NCBI GenBank assembly: GCA_021464415.1
Contig: CM038467.1
Coordinates: 27,955,248-28,019,247, forward strand
Reading direction: 5' to 3'
DNA length: 64,000 bases
Origin: Lonicera japonica
Lineage: Eukaryota > Streptophyta > Magnoliopsida > Dipsacales > Caprifoliaceae
Under the pieces are notes generated by a model that searched no databases, had not been told where the DNA came from, and saw nothing but the letters and a program-made list of their open reading frames with translations. This document shows positions 1 to 12,250 of the stretch, piece after piece. The position numbers and the translations under genes are program-made. Every line of letters starts with the position of its first letter. Position 1 is the first letter of the stretch.

Positions 1-2196
1 TCATCATCTGATAGATCACAATTTTCAAGACTAAGAGATACTAAAGAGCAAGGGAAAGAAACATGAATGTCTTGTGGGTTTTTCAATATCGGTTTTGACA
101 CCCATGGTTGAAAAAATGTTTGGTATAGTTTGACATGATGATTTTTGCGGATAGAGGTCAATGGGTAAATGGTGACTTCATTAACATTAAGCACTTTTAA
201 TGACTCCATATTCTTCAAATCCATTGGAAACTCACGAATATTTGAGCAACCATCGAGTACTAATGTTTGAAGAGATTTTAGCATGCTAATGTTTGGAAAC
301 TTCCTTAGACTTTTGCAATTCTTGAGATTCAGTAAATTAAGCCTCTCTAGGTTTCCAATTGTATCAGAAACCTCAACTAACTGTACGCAACCTTCGAGGA
401 TCAATCTCTCAAGACTGAGGAGTCCTTTAAAGTTGGGTGTTTTAATAAGCGTTTGAGAATTACTAAGATTAAGGATCTTCAATGATAATAGAACCTGTTT
501 AATACCAAGAAAAAATACCATTAGTCAAAAAATGGAAATAATATAGGTATTAAAGGAAAAATGTAGTTGGTTGCTTTAAGTACCTTATTTCCGGTCCAAA
601 CATATTCTAATTTGCTGTAACTCATGTCAAGAAACACAATATTTCCCAAAGGCAAGTCATATGGTATAGATTTTAAAGGAAAACCATGCCAACACAACCA
701 TCTTAAACCTTCAGGAAACATCTCACAACGTCCACTCAGCTTTGCGTAATTTAGTTTTAAGATTTTTAGTCTGTCCATCCTTGAAAATGCATCATAGTTG
801 AAGTCTACATCATGTGATGGTTCTGAAGAGAGGAAGTTAAAATAGCGACTTCTAAATGAACTGCCTTGATTTGATGATAAAGACGTGCTGCAAAATTCGT
901 CATATAGGTGTTTTTTCCCTTTCCTAACATTATGAGCATCGTCCTTGTACATTTTCATGTCAAGTACGAGACCTTCAATTGTTTTGGTACCCTAATATAT
1001 AAAGAAAAGAGATCAAAGGTAAATAAAAAGCATCATATAACTTATGAGCATATATACAAGAGCAAAGAAAGATACACTTCGTATAAATAATTCTTACCGT
1101 TTTCTTATCCACCACCATGTAGCAGTCCTTGGGACGCCACAATCTACTACGTCTCCCGGGCTCATTTGGTGACTCTTGGTCAACTATTTGCCTTCCCATG
1201 TCTTGAAGCAATTGATGCATTATTAGCTTATTGCGATAGTCAGTGGAAATGAGACATCTGTCAATGAGATTTTGAATTCCACATAACGGAAAGAAATCAC
1301 AAGCTTCTAATATTTCAATTGTTTCGTCTTTTCCGTGTCCAACAAAGAAACAAGCAATATGCAAGAATAAGTTTCTGTCATGGTCGTCTTGCAAGGAATC
1401 AAAGCTTATTTTCAGTACATTTAGTATTCTAGTTTCAGGAATTGCTTCTAATTTCTCCAATGTACTTGCCCACACTTTTGTACTCTTTCCTGCTAAAGAA
1501 GAACCGAGAATCTTGTGAGCTAGAGGAAGCCCTCCACAATGATATACTGCCCTTTTTGATTGTTCCATGTAACCTTCAGCGGGGCGTTCTTTTCCAAAAG
1601 CATGCCAACAAAATAGCGCCAAAGATTCATCATCATCTAATTTTTCAACTGCATGAAGTTTATGAACTTCATGAGCCTTTAACACCGACTTGTTCCGAGT
1701 TGTTATAATAATTTTACTTCCCGGATAAAACTCTCGTGTTCCAAGCAATACCTCTAATTCTTCCACTTCGTCAACATCATCTAAAACAACAAGAATCCTT
1801 TTACAACCTATTACTTCATTGATCTTATTGATACCATCATCAACGTCAAAAATTTCTTTTCTCTTCCCCTTCAGAATACTTGAAAGAAGTTGTTCTTGTA
1901 AGTTAACTAAGCCCTTGGGTTGCTGAGACTTCGCTTTAACTGATGCAAGAAAGCAACTTCCCTCAAATCTTTGAAAGTTCAAATTATAAACAAATTTTGC
2001 AATTGTGGTCTTTCCTATACCCCCCATACCACATATTACAAGTATATCTTCACTTGATGAGCTACTTTTTATCCATGAATCAATGTTCTCGACTCGAGAA
2101 TGCATTCCAACTAAGTGGCGACCAACATATAAGACTGTACGGTTGAGCTTTCGTTCGACTTTCTTAACAATTTCTTGGATGAACTTTGCTTCATGC
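1..2196 (-). CDS. Partial TNL immune receptor, inverted copy (exons 2-4; no TIR exon seen)
   Basis: NB-ARC and leucine-rich-repeat part of a TIR-NB-LRR intracellular immune receptor. Exons on the minus strand are 2196-1098 (NB-ARC), 991-584 (start of LRR) and 494 to the window edge (LRR); each has AG/GT borders and the frame runs through. Visible motifs are the P-loop GMGGIGKTT, kinase-2 RILVVLDDVD, GSKIIITTR, CGGLPLA and MHQ in place of MHD. The exons mirror those of the 12-18 kb gene (paired coordinates sum to 17071), with 2 amino-acid differences in 366 in exon 2 and 5 in 136 in exon 3. The TIR exon would lie beyond the G run and N gap at 3414-3573 and is not found there. No frameshift or stop is seen in the exons present. 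It is either a real truncated paralogue or an assembly duplicate of the other gene. Confidence 0.85.
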
Positions 2197-3410
2197 CTAA
2201 AATTGTAGATGGAAATGGAGAAGAATAAATAATTATGAGTGATATATAGAAAGAATTAATTTGTTTTTAAAAAACTCACGAGTAGAGAAGTAGCATTAGA
2301 TTGTTAGGGATTGTGTCCAAATATCTCATAAAAGGGGGAAAAAAAAAAGAGGCTAAGATACCACTAATGTTACTTTCTTATTTGGACTAATGCTATCATG
2401 TACAACAAACTAGAACCAATAAAGAAAAAATTGGAAATGAAAACGAAAAAGCAATTGGAAATGGAAAAGAAGAAGCTCAACCATTGTATTTTATTTTTTT
2501 TTAAGTTAAAGAAGTTCCAAGTCTCTCCCTTAACTTTGCAAACAAAGAAAATTCAACCCATCCCACGACACCCCCATGAGTTGAACCCTTGACATCAAGG
2601 TAAGTGTGGAAGTTGCCTACCACTTGACCTTAACATTGATGTTGTTATTTTGATACTTATGTTTGGTTAATATTATTAAATTTTTAATAAAACCTATTCA
2701 TATATCTTGAAAATGTTTAAGACGTAGTGGTTAAGTGTATCTCCAACAGTTTTCTATTTTTTGATTTTGTGTAAAAATTATATAATTTTTAAACATTTTT
2801 GTCTCCAAGAGACTTTTAAAATCAAAGTTTGTATAAAATGCTTGAGTAAAATTCGCTCCCATTTTACAATGCCACATTAGCTTTCTCTTTCCCTCCATTT
2901 TTTTTTGATAAAATTTGAAAATGTAATAACTTCAAATGTAAAATATGGATTTCAATAAAAATTATGTATTTAAAATCTACTCATCAATACATATAAATCA
3001 AGATTCATAGTGACTATAAAATTATTTATGAAAAAAATTCAAGAAAAAATAATAAAAAATTGCTTAAATTGATATGTAACATGTATTGGAGTCTTACTGG
3101 TTATTTCAAAATTTACACAAGAACTTATAAAAGGACCGTTAGAGTGTTTTTTTTTTTAGTTTTTAAATTTTTTGTAAAAGTTGGTTGACAATATAATTTA
3201 CAAGTCAATTTTTTACATTATCATTAGAGATGCTGTAAGAAGTCTTAAATGAACTTAATTTGGAGCAACTTAAAGGTGGACTACAACCTATACATGCAAA
3301 CAAAATATTTCTAATCTAAATTAAAGGGAGAAGAATGGCTAATAGAACCATTTTTTGTAAGTTTATAAAAATAATTTAACACTATAATTAAAAAAATAAG
3401 AGGAAGGGAA

Positions 3411-3418
<8 letters not shown>
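1..3418 (-). repeat. Left arm of a large inverted repeat (TNL intron 1 to LRR)
   Basis: Near-identical reverse complement of 13657-17070, covering intron 1 (2197 to about 3413), exon 2, intron 2, exon 3, intron 3 and part of exon 4. It runs off the left edge, so its true length is unknown. Differences are scattered single bases plus small indels in the intron (offset about 5 bases by 3400). Identity extends through introns, so this is genomic duplication rather than retroposition. The arm stops exactly where the right arm has a six-base G run (minus strand) and this copy has 59 G followed by Ns. Confidence 0.9.

Positions 3419-3472
<54 letters not shown>
3414..3472. repeat. 59-base G homopolymer beside an assembly gap
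   Basis: An uninterrupted run of 59 G followed by one A and then Ns. The homologous place in the other arm has only six. Long G runs beside gaps are a familiar artefact of two-colour sequencing and gap filling, so this is probably not genomic sequence. Confidence 0.85.
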
Positions 3473-3473
<1 letters not shown>

Positions 3474-3573
3474 NNNNNNNNNNNNNNNNNNNNNNNNNNN
3501 NNNNNNNNNNNNNNNNNNNNNNNNNNNNNNNNNNNNNNNNNNNNNNNNNNNNNNNNNNNNNNNNNNNNNNNNN
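3474..3573. other. Assembly gap (100 N)
   Basis: Exactly 100 N, the usual placeholder for a scaffold join of unknown size. Sequence to its right (3574-3767) does not resemble the flank of the right repeat arm, so order and orientation across this point are not proven. Confidence 0.99.
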
Positions 3574-3767
3574 ATGTGTATGCATACAATTTTTTTATGC
3601 CCACAAAAATATACGTAATACGTGTGCATCTTCTTTTTCTATGCACACATCATCTAAATTAAAATAAAATTAGTAAAGGGAAAAATGTGTTACTGATGGG
3701 TGAAACTATTCCTAGGCATCTAAAAAAGTTATGTACCTGTTGGAAGCAACACTCTTTTGTAGATAGG

Positions 3768-4055
3768 AAAGCGTGAACTGAAACATCATTGCCTAGCTGT
3801 AGGAAAATGCCAACCCACCATTGTCTTGTCAAAATTAAAAGAAATGTGATTGCAGATTTTGAAAAAGAAAAAGGTACCAACATTTTCTCAGAAACTTTCC
3901 TGGTGGGTTTCCTTTGGGTTAATTTGTGGGACCTTATAATAATAATAATAATAAATCTATCAATTTCTTGAATTATTATTGTCGACACGATCACTGCCCT
4001 TCCTTCCTTAGATATTAATTTGGGAAGACCTCGTTGACTCAATAATATCCACCCT
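3768..4055 (+). promoter_or_regulatory. Relic of a TNL 5' flanking region
   Basis: Collinear with the region just upstream of the intact TNL gene (11914-12150). Shared blocks include GAAACATCATTG, TTTTGAAAAAGAAAAAGGTA, CCAACATTTTCTCA, TTTCCTTTGGG, ACTGCCCTTCCTT and TTGACTCAA. It has insertions relative to that copy, among them an ATA-rich stretch near 3938-3955 and a GAATTATTATTGTC block. The match ends abruptly at the copia element at about 4056, and no TIR exon follows. The adjoining 3574-3767 shows nothing I recognise. Confidence 0.75.
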
Positions 4056-6902
4056 CTTAATATCATTCCATCAATTAGTCTTCAGCTTGAAAAGTGTGAT
4101 ACCGCAAAAAAAGCTTGGGATTTCTTAGCTCACAGATATGTTCAAACCAATTTTGCCAAGAAATATAAACTTGAACAAGATATACGTGGGCTACTACAAC
4201 AACCAGGTCAATCCGTGTCTGATTTTCACTCTAGCATGTGTGTTATCTGGGATCAATTAGAATTCATGGGACCTCCATGGACAACAGACTTTGGTTTATG
4301 GAAAACATTTCGTGAAGAAACGCGACTTGTACAATTTCTCATGGTATTATGGGATGAATTTGAACCGATCAGGGCATCTATTCTTCATCGCAAGCCCCTC
4401 CCCTCTGTTGAATCATCATTAACAGAATTAATTACTGAAGAAACTCGCAAGGGTATCACTCCGAATATTTCATCAGTTTTTGTTGCACCACCGGCCTCGA
4501 ATACCTCGTATGCTGCATCTCCTCGCCCGCAGAATCAGAATTACCGACCACCTCACAATACCTTTTCACCACGCTCTCATCAGACATCATATCGCCCTCC
4601 TCATAATACCCAAACGACACCACCCCGAGATTATTCCCAGGTTCAATATAACTACTGCAAAGGTTTTGGGCATGTAGTCAAGAATTGTCCCTCTCCTACA
4701 TCTCGGTACATGCGGGGACTACAAAATTCAACTGGATCGTCTGCTGCCGTACTTGCTCCACCATCTCCCCAAACCGGTAATAATCATACCATTGCCTCTG
4801 CTTTTTCAGTCTCATCAGGTACATATTCTTCTCCTTGGTTCCTTGATTCCGGAGCATCAAACCACATGACTTTTGATCCTACACACTTTGACTCATTCAG
4901 TCTCATGCATTCATCTCCCAAAATTCACACAGCTGATGGTTCTGTTATTACTGCTAGTCACATTGGTTCTATTAAAAACACTCCTAACTTGTCTATTCCT
5001 GATGTCTTCTTTGTCCCTCAACTTTCAATGCAACTGTTATCTGTCGGGCAATTATGTGATCTTGGGCTAATCATTATATTTCATTTATTGGGTTTTATTG
5101 TGCAGGACCGCTCGACGGGCAAGCAAGTTGAGACAGGCCATAGAGTTGGCCACTTATATGTTACAGACACACTTCACATTCCCCCTACAACCAATACATC
5201 CTTAACAGCATCTACCTCACGCCCATCATCATTTTGGCACTCTCGATTAGGACATGTTTCTTTTTTTCGTCTTAAATATATGATTAATCAAGGGTTGTTA
5301 GGACCAATTACATTAGATAAATATTTTCCTTGTGTTGCTTGTAAACTGGCCAAACAACCAGCTCTACCTTTTAATAATAGTACTACAGTTTCATCTTCTC
5401 CTTTTGATCTTGTGCATTCTGATGTGTGGGGTAAAGCTCATATTGCTTCTATGGGGGGTGCCTTATATTATGTGATTTTTGTTGATGATTACTCTCGCTA
5501 TAGTTGGACTTATTTGCTTCACTCTCGTTCCGATTTTCTTAAAATTTATATTGAATTTGCCACCATGATTAAAACTCAGTTTTCTAAAACTATCAAACTT
5601 TTTCGTTCTGATTCCGGAGGCGAATATCTGTCCAAACCTTTCCTTGACTTTCTCAAATCTCAAGGGACTCTTCCTCAATTATCCTGTCCTGACACTCCAC
5701 AACAAAATGGCATTGCAGAACGTAAACACCGTCATCTTGTCGAAACTGCCCGTACTCTCCTTGTGTCGTCCTCTGTCCCTTCCACTTTTTAGGGGGAAGC
5801 CATCCATACTTCTATATTCATTATAAACCGCATTCCCTCTCTTGTTACAAATAGTGTTTCTCCTTTTGAGCGTCTTTATGTAACTCGTCCTGATTATTCC
5901 GAACTTCGTGTCTTTGGATCTACCTGTTTTGTATTACTTCCCAAAAGAGAGCATACCAAACTCACACCAAAAATCTCTATGTGTGTTTTCTTAGGATATG
6001 GAATTCAACAAAAGGGTTATCGCTGCTATGATCCCATTGCCAAAGGACTTCGCATTTCTCGACATGTTACCTTTTGGGAAAATACTCCATATTACACTCT
6101 GGCCCAAAATACCACCTTATCCACTGAACCTGCGCTGCCTGTTGATCCATTCCCCGAGTCCTCGCCAATAGAAGCCTCTCCCCTTTCACCCACTCTAGTA
6201 TATGTCCCTGATCCAGTACCGGCTAACCTCATTCCCTTAGTGTCTGATAGCTCCACTGCTGACAACTCTATGTCTTGCCCTGACTCTGCATGTCTCGACA
6301 GTGATCCTCCACTTCGACCAACTCGAGATCGTCGGCTGCCAGCTAAGTTATTAGATTATCACTGTTTTCTTTCCGCCCTGCTGTCCCTACATGAGCCATC
6401 CTCTTATCGCAAAGCATCCACCGATCCTCTTTGGCAACAAGCTATGGCCGATGAACTTGCTGCCTTAAAGCAAACCAATACATAGGACCTTGTTCCCTTA
6501 CCTGCTGGAAAATCTATTGTTGGGAGCAAATGGGTATACAAGATTAAAACCAACGCCGATAGTGCTGAAGCTGAGTATCGCGCCCTTGCCCATGCAACTT
6601 CTGAAATTGTTTGGCTTCGCTGGTTACTTAAAGATATGGGAATTGACGTTCCTACTCCTACGCCGTTATTTTGTGACAGTCAAAGTGCCATTGAGATAGC
6701 CCATAATGATGTTTTTCATGAACGTACCAAACATATTGAGGTTGACTGCCACTTTGTTCGATATGACTACACTCATGGCACTATTCGCTTGCCTTTCGTC
6801 TCGTCTGAGTATCAACTTGCTGATCTGTTTACCAAGACTCATATGACCGCCCGTTTTCACTTTCTCGTTTCCAAACTCCGAATGCTTTCTAAGCCTTCTT
6901 GA
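4056..6902 (+). pseudogene. copia gag-pol pseudogene, two nonsense codons and an in-frame RT deletion
   Basis: One frame runs the whole length, broken only by TAG at 5790-5792 and TAG at 6483-6485; both stand where copia proteins have Trp (before GEAIHT and before DLVPLPAG). Domains in order: gag with LEKCDTAKKAWDFLAHRY; a damaged zinc knuckle (YNYCKGFGHVVKNC, first Cys replaced); protease WFLDSGASNHM; the GAG-pre-integrase region WHSRLGHV; integrase with HSDVWG, DSGGEY and the QQNGIAER block; integrase tail LGYGIQQKGYRCYDP. At about 6555 the sequence jumps from the first RT residues (GSKWVYKIKTNAD) straight into RNase H (SAEAEYRALAHATSE), so most of RT, including the YVDD catalytic block, is gone while the frame is kept. 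It ends with RNase H (FCDSQSAIEIA, ADLFTK). Confidence 0.9.
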
Positions 6903-6914
6903 GTTTGAGGGGGG

Positions 6915-7094
6915 TGTTAAAGTTATTAGTTATTTATTTATTTCGTGTTTGTTTCCTTATTGGATTAGCTTTCCTTTTCCTTGTTAGACTAGGTTTTCTC
7001 TTTTGTCTTGTACAAACTCTATAAATAGAGCTCCATTCTTAGATGGTTAATTATTCAATACAAATATATTTTTCTCTTTTCTATAAACTTAACA
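6915..7094 (+). repeat. 3' LTR of the copia element (180 bp)
   Basis: Begins TGTTAAAG directly after the purine tract and ends TAAACTTAACA, giving TGTTA/TAACA inverted ends. It carries a TATA-like CTATAAATAGAG near 7019-7030, as expected for the LTR promoter. No matching 5' LTR is present, so age from LTR divergence cannot be judged. Confidence 0.85.
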
Positions 7095-9020
7095 CTAGCA
7101 TGAAAATCAGTAGCACATACTATTTTACCAAACACCAATCAAATTCCAAGATTCGATGAGAAATTAGGTTTTAACATGAAAAACAACAAATTAAAGGTTT
7201 TATCAACTATCGAAAATGAAGCGTAAAAGAATTGAATCAAACAGACCCTAAACTAAATTAATTCTGGAAAATCAGTAGGTATTCAGACTTGTAAAATTCA
7301 TACATATATGGTAAGAACATTCAATTTGAATTTAAGAAATAATCCGAAAATTCTAAGCTCAATTAGGAGGTTAAAAATAAAAGGCTGGTTAACCAGCTAA
7401 TAGACCTAATGATCAGGAGGCGAGCAAGCTTTGACTATTGGAAGATCGAATAAGAGTATCGGAGAGATTCTATACCCGACCTCAGCCACCATAATAGCAC
7501 AGTCTGGTAGACCATAATAGTGTAGGATTTTTCACCGACATGGTAAGTCGGCCAACAACATAACCATTGTTGAGCTAGCCGGAAGGTGACGTACGTGTAC
7601 AAAAAGGGGATAATGTTAATTCCCATGTGAACAGTGATACTACCAAAAGAAGACTGAACAGGACTTGGGATCGGGCAGTCGTAAAGTGCTAGGTTAGAGG
7701 CCAAGTTTACCATTTCTAGTAATTTACTTCATGTACAAACCCCAATGTAAACCCAATCATATACTTATAAATTGGAGGGATAAAGAACATAGAATGGAAT
7801 CTGATCTCCAATTATCTTCCTAACCAAAATAATATTCCATTAACACAATGGCTACGAAAGCTCTGTAACTCGCCTTTGTAGTCTTTTTCCAGTCGCTTAG
7901 AGCAATATAAAGTACACACACATACACACTCAAGAATGAATATATTGCCGGACTAGTAGCAGATCGAATTGGCCAAATGAACCATCCTCTAAATAAATAT
8001 CCTAGTCTTTTGCAGTTGTTTGATTGGTTAATTTTCATTTAGGAGCTAAGCACACTTTTTTAATGGGCTGACTCAATTTTTTGATACGTACCGACACCAA
8101 CAATGTATGGTAAAAGTAAAAACAATTTTAATTTATATGTACTAATTTATTTGAATGGGACATCTTGGTTTTATCACCTATTATTAATGCTTTATTTGAG
8201 TTAGCTTAAGTAATATAAGATTTGATAAAGTATTAAATTAATTTTAAATGTTAATTGACTAAACCCCCTATATATGCTAATAACCATATTTGAGAAAACC
8301 CACAAAATAAATTTTTATTAGACAAAACTCCTTAAAACCTGACTTCGTTAACTGTCCATCCATTTTTAATTTTTTTACCAAAATACCCTTCCCTATCTTC
8401 TTTTTCTTCACTATCTTCTTTCTCGACTAAGCCCCCGTACCATAATTTTCTCTCTCATCCAAATTTTAGCTCAACCTCCCTCCAATTGTTTCATGCCCTC
8501 TACTATACCACCATTGTCCCCCTCTTACACAGCAGCAGGTTTTTTTTGTTTTTTTTTCTCAAATACGACTATTACTTTAAGAGATTAAATCAATAAATCC
8601 GTTAATTTTATTTAGTCAACTATGAGATTTAGAGTAAATTTTACAAGGAGCCAATACATAAGGTTAATTTAAATGAGATAAATGTGCTATATATAAATGT
8701 GAGTTGCAAAATACTTAGGGGCCATGGCCTCCAATCACTATCTAGTTTCATTCATGTATTGACGGATGCGCAGGAGAATAGCGAAATGCATATTTAGTAG
8801 ATTGTCGTATGCCAACACTTAAGTGAAAGCTTAATAAATATGGCAACTTCTCTCATTAATTTTATAATATTACTAAGTATTATATTAGATAAAACAGAGT
8901 AACTGAGCCCCCTCACCCCTCTGTCTCGATCTCTATCTACATCTCAGTTATAGCTGAGGGTGATGATAATAAGGTTTACTGGATGATTGGACGAATGTGA
9001 CTGATACAATATATATACAG
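7095..9020. other. Intergenic DNA, no gene recognised
   Basis: AT-rich and without a convincing coding sequence. Short open frames here lack family features and are interrupted. A TATA-like box near 7765 precedes an ATG at about 7848 whose frame stops after six codons, so at most a dead leader. Homopolymer stretches and simple repeats are scattered through it. Confidence 0.6.
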
Positions 9021-9718
9021 TAGGTAACCTATGTCATCCGGCATATTTAAATAATTAAGAATTGATAATAGGATAAAAAAGAGTAGTATATGATGAATCT
9101 AAATTGGCAAACATCCATTTGTCTAGCTTAGTCTAACGTTTTAAACAACATAAACGTATGTTCAATATATCTTCATGATAAAAAAAATTAAAAGTAGAGC
9201 GGAATGAACCCAGTTACTTTTAATTTTTAAAGAATCTTTTCATCACATTTTTTGATCTTATTTTGATCTCATCAAAATATTTTTTTAACAAATTACAGTC
9301 ATGGCCAAATGTGAAAATAATACAATCATGTCTTTTAATATGATTTGAAAATAGTCAAAAAATTGGACTGATGTACTGTGAACAATCCTAAAAACAACAA
9401 ATTGAAATGACTGATAATGTACGAACACATAAAGTACAACCTTAAATGTCATTCAATAATTTTTTATTTTTTTAACATAATTCTGTAGTCACATGGATCT
9501 TTTTTAATTGATCTTGAATAGTAAATTTTAAATATTGAATTTCGAATTCTTTATTTTAAGTTATGACATTTTTAATGTAGACAAAATTATTGGTGTGTGT
9601 GAGAGTTTATTGTGTGTATATTATTGGTGTGATTGTTTTAACTTTGATGTGATATCTTGATGTATGTTTAAAACTCATCCAATGGTATAGAACTAAGGCA
9701 CACCATGATATGTAACTA
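9021..9718 (-). mobile_element. Degenerate relative of the Helitron in the GH1 intron
   Basis: Collinear with the 620-bp Helitron at 49404-50023. Shared blocks include GATAATAGGATAAAAAA, TCAATATATCTTCATG, AAGTTATGACATT, TGTGTATATTATTGGTGTGA, TTAACTTTGATGTGATATC and the CACACCAT block near the far end. The terminal hairpin is eroded (about 9024-9045) and the other end fades into an AT repeat near 9720, so exact ends are not recoverable. No coding capacity. Confidence 0.7.
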
Positions 9719-10302
9719 ATACAATATATATATATATATAATAAGGGAACATAATTTTTGAATTTTTAAAATATATAAAGAGATAAATCGCCCTAACATC
9801 TTAATCACGTAGACCGCAATGTCATGATTTAAAGAGAGCGGAAGCGGCTTGGTGGTTTGGTGGGCGACTATAAAGGTCCGGCAGGCGACAATATAAATCA
9901 CTAGCTGGCAACAATAAAAATATTGATTAAGACCTCAAGAAAAAAAAGGAAAAAAAAGAAGAGAATTATATATTTATTATGATTATGTGATATGAACCAT
10001 TACAATGAAGAATGTCTTAAATATGTTTGTACAAGATATAAATAAGGAATGAAGAATTGCCTAAATATAGAATATAGGATTAAGGTGATTTGAGAAAGAT
10101 TGGGATTTGATTCAATTTGTTTATAGTTATTTTAAAAAAAAAATCAATAATGCTTAAGTTTATTTTATCAAACTATTGCTATGGCATGAACTTTCTACTG
10201 ATTGTTTGCTATTTAACTAGCTTATACATGAGCTTGTGAAAAATTATATAAGTGGTTAACTAGAATGGTGTACCATGAGATCCGTCCAGTTTTAATTGTT
10301 AC

Positions 10303-11115
10303 TCTTAAATACATTTTATGTTTATAATAATATAAGTACTCCTAATCACATTTAAACTCAATCTATTAATCTTAAATACATTTATATTTGTGGGAGGTAA
10401 AAATTAAATATAGGCTTTTGAGTTTTGGCATAAGCCCATCTTGGGAGCATTGTATTATAATCGGCTTACAATCAAAGCCATTAGGCCCATCTTCATTACA
10501 GATGAAGAATTATCTAGCCAAGCAAGATGCGTTTGCATATTGGACGAACACCAATCAACTATTATAATTAGCTGACCAGAATGTAAGAACTCACAAAAGA
10601 CTGACCAATAATTGTTGGCCAATGAAGAAAAGATGGCTGACCTGCTGGAAGATAAGTCATGGGATATAACTACTTGTATAAGTATGAATAGGGTTAGGGA
10701 CAACTGATATCTTATATTAGTACCCAAGTTTACTCTTTATATTAATTTTCACACCCCCAAACCTAATGTAACTATATACTATACAAATAAATAGGAAGTG
10801 AAACTCATAGCTAAGTGACAGATTTCAAAACCTTTACACTCACTCCCACACATTCTCACCTTCTTCCCCAAGCAAAAACCCTTATTCATTGTTGTATTTT
10901 CCTTTTCAAGCTTTCAAGTTAATATAATCATCATAGATACACAAGGAATGATGTACTACCAAAATGAGAATTAAAGCTACCGGAGAAACCTACGTCAAAC
11001 AAATTTGGTCTTCTCTCTCTTTGTTGTTCTTAAATACATATTATGTTTAATATAATAAAAGTACTCCTAAACACATTTAAACTCAATCTATTAATATCCA
11101 AAATACGTTTATGTG
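10303..11115 (+). repeat. Pair of 90-bp direct repeats, 640 bp apart
   Basis: The block at about 10303-10395 (CTTAAATACATTTTATGTTT, AAGTACTCCTAATCACA, then TTTAAACTCAATCTATTAAT) recurs at 11030-11115 with few changes. The interval has no gene I can name. It could be flanking repeats of an insertion or a local duplication. The rest of 9719-11909 is AT-rich with no recognisable gene. Confidence 0.6.
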
Positions 11116-11913
11116 CATGCATATAATACGTTTAAATTCTATCTGTCGTCCAAATTAATATATTTGAAACTTTATTAGTCTTGTAACTATATTAAATTCT
11201 ATTAAAATTAATGTTCTAAATCTATTTATATCTTGTGATTTATGGGGGTTATTAGAAAAATATTGCACAGCAACCTATATATCGAATTCATATTAATTTT
11301 AATTTGAAGTAGAAATAGTCCATATTTGTTTCATAACAAAAAATATATTAATTTGAAATATAAACTTGTTCTAATACCTCAATATTGTAATTAACTGTGA
11401 TTATTCCGAATTGTTGTGGAATTATTGATCAAAGTGATTAGCAAGTGAATGTGCCTCTCAGATTGACCTGATAGAAAATAAAAAAGATAATTATTAGAGA
11501 TAATTAAATGTACAATCAACAACAAGAAGGCTTACATCAACAACACAATTTCCTTTTAGTCCAAAATTTAGAATTTAATTTAATTTTCATATATTTTTTT
11601 GTAAGAATACATTCAATTAACATGATTAACAAGTTTCTTGTTAATACAATAATATTTGGTGCATTGATATTGTCTTAAAAAGAATATTGTACAACTAATT
11701 TGGGACTTCCGAAAAAAAAAAATTTAACATACTCGATCTTAATTTCAAATTGTGGGAATATCATATAACATAAAGTTTAAGCAAAACTATAAATTTCTTT
11801 TATTTATTTATTTATTTATTTTAAGAAATGTTATTTTTATCAAAGTCTAAAGTTTTGCAAAACACAAAAATTACTGTAACGTACATATGCTCAAAAACTA
11901 GTAAATAAAAAAA

Positions 11914-12250
11914 TGTGAACCGAAACATCATTGTCTAAGAGAAAAGGCCAAACCCTCTTTTGGCTGGTCAAAAAGAAATATGAATTAATGCAGGTTTTGA
12001 AAAAGAAAAAGGTATTGCCAACATTTTCTCAAAAAACTTGCCTATGCGTTTCCTTTGGGCATGTGGGACCTTAATTATACTGCCCTTCCTTAGATATTTT
12101 GGGAAGACTTCATTGACTCAACAATACCCACCCACCCTCTTATTCAATTATTTATATACAATATTAGCACCTTTGTTGAGCAAAAATTGTGCCTTTTTCA
12201 TTGTCTACATTCCTCCTATAATTTATTTCCTAATACTATAAGTCAATTCA
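11914..12250 (+). promoter_or_regulatory. Promoter and leader region of the TNL gene
   Basis: Lies directly upstream of the TNL start codon. A TATA-like TTTATATA at 12151-12158 sits about 95 bases before the ATG, leaving room for a leader of roughly 60 bases. The block 11914-12140 is the one found again as relics at 3768-4055 and 35884-36000. No in-frame ATG intervenes before 12251. Confidence 0.6.

Larger units (their letters stand above)
4056..7094 (+). mobile_element. 5'-truncated, RT-deleted Ty1/copia retrotransposon
   Basis: An LTR retrotransposon with Ty1/copia domain order: gag, zinc knuckle, protease, integrase, RT remnant, RNase H. The 5' LTR, primer-binding site and start of gag are missing; gag-coding sequence begins abruptly beside the TNL promoter relic. 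The 3' end is complete: stop codon, a purine-rich tract (GAGGGGGG at 6907-6914) and a 180-bp LTR. The missing 5' end, two stop codons and the lost RT mean it cannot move by itself. Confidence 0.9.

Noticed and set aside
1442..1708. Open frame opposite the NB-ARC exon (also at 15363-15629)
   Set aside because: Antisense shadow of the TNL coding exon.
3311..3646. Open frames encoding poly-Pro across the G run and gap
   Set aside because: They are translations of a homopolymer artefact and Ns, not a protein.
7435..7713. 92-residue frame on the minus strand
   Set aside because: No family motif, no promoter or splice context, and the neighbourhood is non-coding.
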